This document shows, one piece after another, positions 40,731 to 49,207 of a stretch of 64,000 nucleotides of DNA (the stretch's first letter is position 1; every line of letters starts with the position of its first letter). The position numbers and the translations under genes are program-made. Origin of the DNA: Prochlorococcus sp. AG-418-G18 (GTDB taxonomy: Bacteria > Cyanobacteriota > Cyanobacteriia > PCC-6307 > Cyanobiaceae). Location of the stretch: NCBI GenBank assembly GCA_003214215.1, contig QCLX01000003.1, forward strand, positions 21,360 to 85,359, written 5' to 3'. The notes beneath the pieces are model-generated. The model had not been told where the DNA came from and searched no databases. It saw only the letters and a list, made by a program, of their open reading frames with translations.

Positions 40731-41597
40731 ATGATTAAACATGTTCAATTAAAAACTATTCAACTTAAGAATCATCAGATTTTAAATGAAAGGTGGTTAC
40801 AAGACATAATTGCTGATGATCCATCAATAATTGGTATAGGTGATGTCATCCTTAAAGATAAAGAAAGGATTCATCATGGTGCAGGAAGATTAGATCTCCT
40901 TCTTCAAGATGCAGATGGGAATGATAGATATGAGGTAGAAATTCAATTAGGGGCAACTGATGAATCTCATATTATTAGAACAATTGAATATTGGGATATT
41001 GAGAGAAAAAGATATCCCCAATACAATCACACCGCAATAATCATTGCGGAAGATATTACCAGTCGTTTTTTAAATGTTATTAGTTTATTTAATGGTTCTA
41101 TTCCATTAATGGCAATTCAAGTGAGTGCAATAGAAACTGGAGATGGGGTAGGTCTTCATTTCACAAAAGTTTTAGATGTGCAACCACTCGGTTTAGTAGA
41201 TGAAGATGAAGAGGTCGCTGAAATTACAGATAGGGATTATTGGTTGAAACGAGGTTCACCAAAAACAGTTTCTATGGCAGATAAACTTTTATCTTTTGTC
41301 ATTGAGTTTGATCCAACTGCTGAATTGAACTACAACAAATTTTATGTAGGTTTAAAAATAGATGGGAGAGCAAAAAATTATGCAATTATTAGACCTAAAA
41401 AAGATTTCTTAGGTTTATCTATAAAAATCCCAGAAACAGAAGAAAATGATTCTTTAATAAATTCAGCAGAATTAATTACATATGAATATGACAGAAGATG
41501 GGGTGCATATAGATTGAAAATCAAGGAGAATGATCTGAAGGAAAAAGCAGATACGATAAAAAAATTACTCCTTGATGCTAAAGAACGGTTTGGGTAA
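40731..41597 (+). CDS. Stand-alone PD-(D/E)XK-like nuclease-fold protein, unknown function
   Basis: WLQDIIADDPSIIGIGDV ... GRLDLLLQDADGNDRYEVEIQLGATDESHIIRTIEYWDIER (D-x-E-x-Q core) with C-terminal RPKKDFLGLSIKIP ... YDRRWGAYRLKI domain. Confidence 0.65.
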   Translation: MIKHVQLKTIQLKNHQILNERWLQDIIADDPSIIGIGDVILKDKERIHHGAGRLDLLLQDADGNDRYEVEIQLGATDESHIIRTIEYWDIERKRYPQYNHTAIIIAEDITSRFLNVISLFNGSIPLMAIQVSAIETGDGVGLHFTKVLDVQPLGLVDEDEEVAEITDRDYWLKRGSPKTVSMADKLLSFVIEFDPTAELNYNKFYVGLKIDGRAKNYAIIRPKKDFLGLSIKIPETEENDSLINSAELITYEYDRRWGAYRLKIKENDLKEKADTIKKLLLDAKERFG

Positions 41598-41654
41598 TTA
41601 AAGGATTTTCTTTTAAAAACCATTATTTTATTGTTATTGTCACTTGTTTATTTG

Positions 41655-42044
41655 ATGAATGAAAGAGAATTTATAAAGTTAATTATTCATCATGGACAAG
41701 TTGATAGTGATATATTTCATGAATCTTTTTTTGTCGAGGATTCTTTCAGGATTCAAGAAGTTTTTAGAATTCTTCAGGAGATAGATAGTACTGTACATAT
41801 GTATTTTTTTCCAATGGAATTGGACTTTTTAAAAATTCATGAAATGAAAGACAAAAATAATAAAAAAAGTATATTTTCTGCAAATTCATATTCTGAAATT
41901 ATGATTGCAAAGAAATATACAATGACTAAATTGTATAAATTTTTTGAAAAGATCAGATTTGATCCTATTGAAGATCAAATTTTAAAAATGGCGACAAGAT
42001 TATTCATTAGGAATTTTGTTAATGAAAAGATTAAAAAGTTTTGA
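41655..42044 (+). CDS. Orphan hypothetical protein of the island
   Basis: Intact ORF MNEREFIKLIIHHGQVDSDIF...; no domain recognised. Confidence 0.5.
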   Translation: MNEREFIKLIIHHGQVDSDIFHESFFVEDSFRIQEVFRILQEIDSTVHMYFFPMELDFLKIHEMKDKNNKKSIFSANSYSEIMIAKKYTMTKLYKFFEKIRFDPIEDQILKMATRLFIRNFVNEKIKKF

Positions 42045-42056
42045 AAGAATTGTTTT

Positions 42057-42347
42057 TTATACTCTTTCTGAAATGATTTCACTTTGATTGGTACATATAT
42101 TTACTTTGAAAATATTTAATAAAGATGAGTAAGTCTTTAATTTAACTTCAGCATTACATTTGTCTTCAAAATTCATACTATAGCCTTCATAAAAATCTCT
42201 ATTCATTATGTCTACATTATGTTTATCAAAGATTAATTCAACTAACTTTAAATACTTATCTGAATACTGCTCTCTAATGGTGGGAGTCGCATGTGATGAG
42301 AAGGAAAAAGAAAAAATAAGAATAAGTAAAAACTTTAATGAAGACAT
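42057..42347 (-). CDS. Small secreted orphan protein
   Basis: Signal peptide MSSLKFLLILIFSFSFSSHA; two Cys in the mature part (DKCNAE, VNICTN). Confidence 0.55.
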   Translation of the reverse strand: MSSLKFLLILIFSFSFSSHATPTIREQYSDKYLKLVELIFDKHNVDIMNRDFYEGYSMNFEDKCNAEVKLKTYSSLLNIFKVNICTNQSEIISERV

Positions 42348-42413
42348 TGAAAATATGGAGAAATGATTATTAAATATAATTTTTTTAAATAATACCTTCT
42401 TTTATATTTATTC

Positions 42414-42598
42414 TCATCTTGAATTTATCCATTCTTCTATTTCCTGTTTCATAAAAACCATTCTTCTTGGCGATATTTTTACTTTTGAGGGAAAGTCTCC
42501 TTTTTTTTGACCAAGCGATTGATCGTTGATACAGATAGTCCAATTAACTTTGAAACCTCTTTTATTGTTAAAAAAGGTCTATTTTCTAAATTAGTCAT
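42414..42598 (-). pseudogene. AlpA/excisionase-type HTH protein, split by a -1 frameshift in an A8 run (decayed or programmed)
   Basis: Absent from ORF track; frame 0 MTNLENRPFLTIKEVSKLIGLSVSTINRLVKKKETFPQK* (42598-42479); -1 frame continues GDFPSKVKISPRRMVFMKQEIEEWINSR* to 42414. Confidence 0.7.
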
Positions 42599-42888
42599 GG
42601 TCATGAAATAGACGTGAAATATATCTGTTTCTTCGATTTCTTACATCAGCTTCTGTCAGGTACTATCAAGAGAGGTCTCCCTGACTTTAACCCGTTTAGT
42701 TTAATAAAACCTCTAATAACTTCCACAGAATTTATAAGTCTCTTTATTATTCTTTAGCAAATCGCCTTAATCTTTTAATGCTGCTTTAGCAGGAAAACCT
42801 TGATGTAAGAAAAGAACAAGGATTTAATCTAAATAATAAAATGACTGACAAAAAAGTAAAGTTCAATACTTAGGAAAGTATGAATTTA

Positions 42889-42920
42889 TATGTTCTAGTT
42901 AGTATAGTTATTAGAACATA
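42889..42920. repeat. Perfect 9-bp inverted repeat (TATGTTCTA-N14-TAGAACATA)
   Basis: TATGTTCTA 42889-42897, TAGAACATA 42912-42920. Confidence 0.6.
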
Positions 42921-43115
42921 GCAAAATTATATAAAGAATAGTAAAAAAGATTTTTTAAAGCTAAAAGTATTAGGTTTTAGGAACAGTATCTAGATCATTT
43001 ATATCTACAATCTTTTAGTTATAAAAAAATCTTTTCATTAATTGATTTTTAAAGTTTTAAATAGCGAAAATTCATCTTCTATTTATTTGATCTTAATTAT
43101 TTTGTTCGGGAAGTT

Positions 43116-43475
43116 TTAGTCATCCCACATATCTTTTTTTTCTTGATTTGAATTATTCCTTTCAAGTAATTCTAATCTTTGCTTTTGAGGATCTATTTCT
43201 TGGTCAATTAAGTTTTGATCATCAATATATTTTGATTGTATTTCTAGGATAATTATTTCAAATTGATCACCGAAAAAATCTGACATTTCTCTCCATGCTT
43301 CCATTTCTTCTTCTTTGTCAATAGTATCGTTTATTTGATGAGAGATAATTTCTAGTACATATTGTTTAAGTTCTTGATGACTCATAGAATCAACTTTTTT
43401 TTGAATATAAAATTCTTTAAGATTTTCTAGTTGTTTTTTTGATAAATCCGAATAGGTAGATGATTTTTTTTTCAT
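43116..43475 (-). CDS. Acidic hypothetical protein of the island
   Basis: Intact ORF, MKKKSSTYSDLSKKQLENLKEFYIQKKVDSMSHQELKQYVLEIISHQINDTIDKEEEMEAWREMSDFFG...MWDD. Confidence 0.6.
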   Translation of the reverse strand: MKKKSSTYSDLSKKQLENLKEFYIQKKVDSMSHQELKQYVLEIISHQINDTIDKEEEMEAWREMSDFFGDQFEIIILEIQSKYIDDQNLIDQEIDPQKQRLELLERNNSNQEKKDMWDD

Positions 43476-43690
43476 AAATACTTAAATTTTTATTAATATA
43501 GACATATTTCTTGCCTTAAACACTAAAAAAAAATCTAAAACTAAAAGTTTAGTTTAAGTTTTCTTGAACATTGAGAGTGATCATTTAATTCATTTTTGAG
43601 TTTATCTACTATGACAACTTTCATTCGAATTTCTCTCAAATTAAATCTCTATTTATTTTGAATTTTCTTCTGATTATTAAGAAATAGTTA

Positions 43691-43831
43691 ATGAAAACGA
43701 AAGAAATTGTAAAATTTAATTTTTTTAAAAATTTCTTATTTCTTTCAAATCTCAGTTTATTACTGATTTATTTGATAAATCTTATTGATAAAATTGTTTA
43801 CAATAGTTCAGCAATCTTTATAAATTATTGA
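43691..43831 (+). CDS. Possible small membrane protein (46 aa)
   Basis: MKTKEIVKFNFFKNFLFLSNLSLLLIYLINLIDKIVYNSSAIFINY; not in ORF track; AT-rich so weak support. Confidence 0.25.
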   Translation: MKTKEIVKFNFFKNFLFLSNLSLLLIYLINLIDKIVYNSSAIFINY

Positions 43832-43877
43832 GAGAATCGTATTACAAAATTTAATTTTAATTTAATAGTCTATAAAT

Positions 43878-44660
43878 ATGAAAATTTCAATCCTTTTAAT
43901 TGAAGACGATCGCGATATGCGTGATTTGGTGGCAAGGCATTTAGAACATTCTGGTTTCGATGTTCTAAAAGCCGAAGATGGTATTAAAGGGCAAGCAATA
44001 GCTCTTCAATACTCACCAGATTTAATACTCTTAGATTTAATGTTACCAAATGTCGATGGGTTAACCTTATGCCAGCGACTTAGAAGAGATGAAAGAACTT
44101 CAAATATCCCAATATTGATGATAACAGCATTGGGTGGAGTTAAAGATAAAGTTACTGGTTTTAATTCTGGAGCTGATGACTATATTACAAAACCATTTGA
44201 TTTAGAAGAATTACATGTACGCATCAAAGCTTTATTAAGGAGAACCAATAGAGCACAGTTGAATTCGAGTAATCAGCAAGAAATTTTAAATTATGGTCCT
44301 CTCACTCTTGTTCCGGAAAGATTTGAAGCTATATGGTTTGAATCTCCTGTTAGATTAACGCATCTTGAATTTGAATTGCTTCATTGTCTCTTACAAAGGC
44401 ATGGTCAAACTGTATCACCAGCATTGATTCTTAAAGAAGTTTGGGGATATGAACCAGACGATGATATTGAGACAATAAGAGTTCATATCAGACACTTACG
44501 AACAAAGCTAGAACCTGATCCACGTAAGCCTATATATATAAAAACTGTATATGGAGCTGGATATTGTCTTGAGTTGCCTATTGGCTCTCAAATTCAAACT
44601 GCCAAACAAGAGCTAATTCAAGCAAGAAATCCAGATTTAATAAACTCTGCAATTGATTAG
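43878..44660 (+). CDS. rpaA: OmpR-family response regulator RpaA
   Basis: [39 protein letters not shown]...[21 protein letters not shown]...[50 protein letters not shown]. Confidence 0.92.
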   Translation: MKISILLIEDDRDMRDLVARHLEHSGFDVLKAEDGIKGQAIALQYSPDLILLDLMLPNVDGLTLCQRLRRDERTSNIPILMITALGGVKDKVTGFNSGADDYITKPFDLEELHVRIKALLRRTNRAQLNSSNQQEILNYGPLTLVPERFEAIWFESPVRLTHLEFELLHCLLQRHGQTVSPALILKEVWGYEPDDDIETIRVHIRHLRTKLEPDPRKPIYIKTVYGAGYCLELPIGSQIQTAKQELIQARNPDLINSAID

Positions 44661-44663
44661 ATT

Positions 44664-45626
44664 TTATATATCTTCCATTGAAATTTTTAAAAAAGTAATT
44701 TCCCATGCCAACCTTGGTTGAATTTTTTTTCTTAAGAAAAATTTTAATTTCTCAAGTTTTTTTATTAATTTAACCTTTTTTGTCTTTCTCCACCAAATAA
44801 TTTGAATAAGATTGATTAAACAAATCTGTTGATAAATTTCTAACTCTTCAGATATTACTTTACAAACTTCTAATATTTCTAGACTATTTTTTATTGGAGC
44901 ATCTAATTGACTTTTAATTTCATCCGACAATTTATTCCAAATTTCAATATTTTTAAATAATTGACCGGGAGATCCATTTGCACTTGTTATTAAATCTTCA
45001 AATTTTAATTTTGCATTAATATTAAATTTTGAGGGATCCAAATAATCTTTTAAAAGATTATTTATTTGTTTGTAAGAAAAGGAACGAAACCTGATTATTT
45101 GACATCTCGATATGATTGTATCTAAAAGAAGATTTAATTTTGATGTTAATAAAATAAAAATGCCATTACTTGGTTCCTCCAAGGTTTTTAAAAGGCAATT
45201 TGAGGCTGCCTCATTTAGGAGGTGTGCATCAATAATTAAAATAATTTTTTTTTCTGAGTTTATTGATTTTTGACCTAGAAAAGTTTTGATATTACGTATT
45301 TGAGCAATTTTAATAATCTCAGATTCATTATTTGTTGTTTTTTCAAGATCGAAACTTTTAGAATTCTTATCTTCCAAAGGAGAACTAGGTTCGATAATTA
45401 GAAAGTCAGGATGATTTTTGTTGGTAATTTTCTGTTCAATATTTTCGCTTGGAGAAGATTGTTTGAAAATTTCTTTTATAAATCGGAGAGCAGTTTGTTT
45501 TTTTCCCAATCCTTCAGCACCATAAAATATATAACCATTAGCAAATGATTTTTTTTTAATTATGTTGTCAAGACATGTATTGACTTCTTCGTTAAATAAG
45601 AAATTAATTTTTTCTATTCCAAACAT
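44664..45626 (-). CDS. holB: DNA polymerase III subunit delta'
   Basis: [66 protein letters not shown]. Confidence 0.85.
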   Translation of the reverse strand: MFGIEKINFLFNEEVNTCLDNIIKKKSFANGYIFYGAEGLGKKQTALRFIKEIFKQSSPSENIEQKITNKNHPDFLIIEPSSPLEDKNSKSFDLEKTTNNESEIIKIAQIRNIKTFLGQKSINSEKKIILIIDAHLLNEAASNCLLKTLEEPSNGIFILLTSKLNLLLDTIISRCQIIRFRSFSYKQINNLLKDYLDPSKFNINAKLKFEDLITSANGSPGQLFKNIEIWNKLSDEIKSQLDAPIKNSLEILEVCKVISEELEIYQQICLINLIQIIWWRKTKKVKLIKKLEKLKFFLRKKIQPRLAWEITFLKISMEDI

Positions 45627-46261
45627 TTGTTATTAGGAAAATTTTTTAATATAGTTTCTTTAATTTGATTAGAAATAGTTTTAATATTTTGTGAGGCAGA
45701 TATTACTTTCCAGTTTTTTTCTTTGGCTATTTGTTTGAAGCCTTCATTCACGTTTTTTAAAAATTTGATACCTTCTGATTCTATTCTATCTGGTATTTCA
45801 TTTTTTCTTCGCAATATACTCTCTTCTGGAGAAATTTCTAAAAAGAAAGTTAGGTCTGGACATTCTCCTTGACACACAATAGATTCTATATTTTTAATTA
45901 TTTCTAAATTTATGTTTCTTCCATAACCTTGATAAGCAAGGGTTGAATCCGAAAATCTATCACTAATTACCCAATCATTGTTATTTAAAGCAGGTGAAAT
46001 AATTTTTGAGACATGTTCAGCTCTATCAGCTGAATAAAGCAATAATTCCGCAAGCGATGAAGGCTTGTTATTTTCATTATTATCAAGAATTATTCCTCTA
46101 AGTTTTTTTCCAAGCATACTGCCTCCTGGCTCTCTAGTTGTTATTAATTTTGATCCTTTTTTCATTAGACCACTATTAGGAAGCCATTTGGATAGTTCAT
46201 CAATTTGGGTAGTCTTACCACATCCATCAATACCTTCAATAACAATAAATTTTCCTTTCAT
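45614..46261 (-). CDS. tmk: Thymidylate kinase
   Basis: [55 protein letters not shown]. Confidence 0.93.
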   Translation of the reverse strand: MKGKFIVIEGIDGCGKTTQIDELSKWLPNSGLMKKGSKLITTREPGGSMLGKKLRGIILDNNENNKPSSLAELLLYSADRAEHVSKIISPALNNNDWVISDRFSDSTLAYQGYGRNINLEIIKNIESIVCQGECPDLTFFLEISPEESILRRKNEIPDRIESEGIKFLKNVNEGFKQIAKEKNWKVISASQNIKTISNQIKETILKNFPNNKCLE

Positions 46262-48559
46262 TTAATCCAAAGATAAAGCATTAATTACAACTGTAATAGA
46301 GCTGGAAGCCATTAATAATGCTGCTATGGAGGGAGTAAGAAGAATGCCGTATTTAGGGAATAAAATTCCTGCGGCTATCGGTATAGCTAGTAAGTTATAA
46401 CCAAAAGCCCATATTAGATTTTGCTTTATTTTTCGTATTGTTTTTTTCGCAAGATTTAATGCGTAGGGTAATCCATTTAGTTGATCTCCCATCAATACAA
46501 CATCTGCATTTGCTTTGGCTATTTGAGTCCCTGATCCTACTGCAATGCCTAAGTCTGAGGATGCTAAAGCTGGGACATCATTAATTCCATCACCGATCAT
46601 TGCTATTTTATTCTTAATTTTTAAATTTTCTATAATCTTAAGTTTCATTTGAGGAAGAAGATCCCATTTTACTTCCGTTTCTTTACAACCAATTTTTTTT
46701 GCTAAAGCTAGAACTGTTTGTTTTCTATCTCCACTTAAAATGTTAATTTTAAATTTTTTTTCTCTCAAATTTTGAACAGTTTGAATTGAATCATCTCTGA
46801 GTAAATCTCCAAACAAGATAAAGCCTAATATCTTATCTTTTATACTAACTCCAATGATTGTATTCGTTTGAGAATCTTTATTTTCAATGATTTTTTTTGC
46901 ATTACTATCCATAATTATTCCTTTGCTTAATAGCCACTCAATATTTCCAATATTGATAAGTCCATCAATTGAATCAAGTTCTCCAGAAATTCCTCTTCCT
47001 GAGTGGGTGACAATTTTTTTTATTGGAAATAAATTTAAGTTTTGTTTTTGGGCTTCTTGAATTAAGGCATTTGCGATTGGATGTCTGCTTTCCTTTTCTA
47101 AACTGGCAGCTATTCTTAATAAAAATGAATTATCATTGCTATTTTTATAATCAACAATGAAAGGCTGACCTTTCGTTAAAGTACCTGTCTTATCAAAAAT
47201 AATATGATTAATTTTTGATGCCATTTCTATTTTATCTCCTCCCTTAAATAAAACCCCTTTTTTTGCAGCCTTACCAGAAGCGACAGTTATTACTGTAGGT
47301 GTGGCTAAACCTAATGCACAAGGACAAGCTATCACTAAAACAGCAATTGACAATTGAATTGCTAAACTAAGGAAATTCTCAGCATTACTGCCAAGCGAAT
47401 TATGAAGTGTGTGGCTTGAGTTTATTATAAATTGATGATTGTTATGACTTAATAAATCAGGCCAAATGTGTTCTGCCCACTTCCACCAAAAAAAGAAGCT
47501 TAAAGTGGCAAATATAAGTACAAAATAAGTAAACTTGCCTGCAATCTTATCAGCAATTCTTTGAATGGGAGGTTTATTAGCGTTTACGGATTCAATAAGA
47601 CTTACTAGTTTTGCTAGAGAAGAATCTCCTCCAACCTTTTGTACTTTTAGTCTGAGAGTTGAATTAAGATTTAAAGATCCGCTGGATAAATTTTCGCCTT
47701 CTTTTATTTCGATAGGTTTTGATTCTCCAGTAATATGTGAAACATCAACATATGAATGACCTTGAGTAACAATGCAGTCAGCGGGTACTCTATCTCCTGC
47801 TAAAACTTGAATCTCTTGATCAGGTTTTAGGGTGTTTACTCTTATTGCCTTTATTTGATTATTCTCTGCGTAGATATTTGCCATTTCCGGTTGAAGATCT
47901 AATAACTCGCTTATGGATGAACCAGTTTGATATCTTGCTCTTTCTTCTAAGAAACGTCCAATTAGTATAAAGCCTAATAACATAACTGGTTCATTAAAAA
48001 AACATGGAAAACCACTAGTAGGGAAAATTAAGGATAGAAGACTTGTTATGTACGCGCTAGTTACTCCGAGAGCTACTAAAGAATCCATATCAGGACGGTT
48101 CTTTATAAATGATTTAAATCCATTAATAATTATTCCTCTTCCAGGAAATAATAAAGCTAATGTTGCTAATGAAGCGTGAAAAAATATATTACCTAATATT
48201 GGAAAATTTAAATATTTTCCTTCTGCTAGATGACCCAAACCTGAAAATAATAAAAGCAATAAAGCAAAAGTTAGTTTTTTCCATTGATTATTCCATTTCT
48301 TTTTTTTTTCTAATTCTGCTTGATTAATTTTTTTTGAAAAGTCATTTATGTAAATCTTTGATGGGAAACCATTTTCTTTGAGATTTTCGAGAATTGAATC
48401 TATTTCTATATGTTTATGGCTAGTTTCAAAATATGCACTTTCGGTTAGTAAGTTGACAGAAACATTTTCAATACCATCCGAATTATTTAATATTTTTTCA
48501 ACAGTATTTACGCAACCTCCGCACTTCATTCCTGTAATGCTTAATTGAATGCTTTTCAT
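46262..48559 (-). CDS. Copper-type P1B-ATPase with N-terminal HMA domain
   Basis: GMKCGGCVNTVEKIL, CPCALGLATPTVITVASGKAAKKGVLFKGG, DKTGTLTKG, GDGINDVPALA. Confidence 0.92.
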   Translation of the reverse strand: MKSIQLSITGMKCGGCVNTVEKILNNSDGIENVSVNLLTESAYFETSHKHIEIDSILENLKENGFPSKIYINDFSKKINQAELEKKKKWNNQWKKLTFALLLLLFSGLGHLAEGKYLNFPILGNIFFHASLATLALLFPGRGIIINGFKSFIKNRPDMDSLVALGVTSAYITSLLSLIFPTSGFPCFFNEPVMLLGFILIGRFLEERARYQTGSSISELLDLQPEMANIYAENNQIKAIRVNTLKPDQEIQVLAGDRVPADCIVTQGHSYVDVSHITGESKPIEIKEGENLSSGSLNLNSTLRLKVQKVGGDSSLAKLVSLIESVNANKPPIQRIADKIAGKFTYFVLIFATLSFFFWWKWAEHIWPDLLSHNNHQFIINSSHTLHNSLGSNAENFLSLAIQLSIAVLVIACPCALGLATPTVITVASGKAAKKGVLFKGGDKIEMASKINHIIFDKTGTLTKGQPFIVDYKNSNDNSFLLRIAASLEKESRHPIANALIQEAQKQNLNLFPIKKIVTHSGRGISGELDSIDGLINIGNIEWLLSKGIIMDSNAKKIIENKDSQTNTIIGVSIKDKILGFILFGDLLRDDSIQTVQNLREKKFKINILSGDRKQTVLALAKKIGCKETEVKWDLLPQMKLKIIENLKIKNKIAMIGDGINDVPALASSDLGIAVGSGTQIAKANADVVLMGDQLNGLPYALNLAKKTIRKIKQNLIWAFGYNLLAIPIAAGILFPKYGILLTPSIAALLMASSSITVVINALSLD

Positions 48560-48679
48560 ATTTTTACCATAGAAGCAAATTAATGCTTGACTTCATTTTT
48601 AACTATAATAATAAATGTAATAGACTTTTTAAATAGTTATTTTTTAAATTACTATATTAATTTTATTAGTTTTAAAGCA

Positions 48680-49201
48680 GTGCCTAGTAATCAAAACAGA
48701 GACAATTTTATTGATAAAGCTTTTACTGTAATTGCTGAATCTATAGTGAAAATAATGCCTATTGCTGAGAAGGAAAAAAAAGCTTATATCTACTACAGAG
48801 ATGGCCTCGCGGCCCAAAATAATGGGGATTATTCCGAAGCATTGGAGTATTACAAAGAGAGTTTACTGCTTGAAGAAAATAAAATTGATAGGGGTGAGAC
48901 TTTGAAAAATATGGCAATAATATATATGAGTAATGGTGAAGAAGATTTGGCTATTGAAACTTATGAAAAAGCATTAGTAGAAAATCCTAAACAGCCATCA
49001 TGTCTTAAAAATATAGGTTTAATTTATGAAAAAAGGGGAAGATATGCCGAACAAAGTGGTGATTTAGATCAGAGAGATATTTGGTTTGATAAAGCTGCCG
49101 AAGTTTGGTCTAAAGCAGTGAGGTTATATCCCGGTGGGTATCTTGATATTGAGAATTGGCTTAAAAACTCAGGAAGAAGTTCAATCGATATGTATCTCTA
49201 A
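48680..49201 (+). CDS. ycf3: Photosystem I assembly protein Ycf3
   Basis: TPR protein; starts GTG 48680 (M/V)[59 protein letters not shown]. Confidence 0.88.
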   Translation: MPSNQNRDNFIDKAFTVIAESIVKIMPIAEKEKKAYIYYRDGLAAQNNGDYSEALEYYKESLLLEENKIDRGETLKNMAIIYMSNGEEDLAIETYEKALVENPKQPSCLKNIGLIYEKRGRYAEQSGDLDQRDIWFDKAAEVWSKAVRLYPGGYLDIENWLKNSGRSSIDMYL

Positions 49202-49207
49202 TATTTT

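Larger units (their letters stand above)
40544..43840. mobile_element. Candidate decayed/minimal tRNA-Asn-associated genomic island
   Basis: Run of orphan ORFs, low coding density, AlpA-like excisionase, nuclease and repeats directly 3' of a tRNA; no recombinase seen. Confidence 0.45.
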
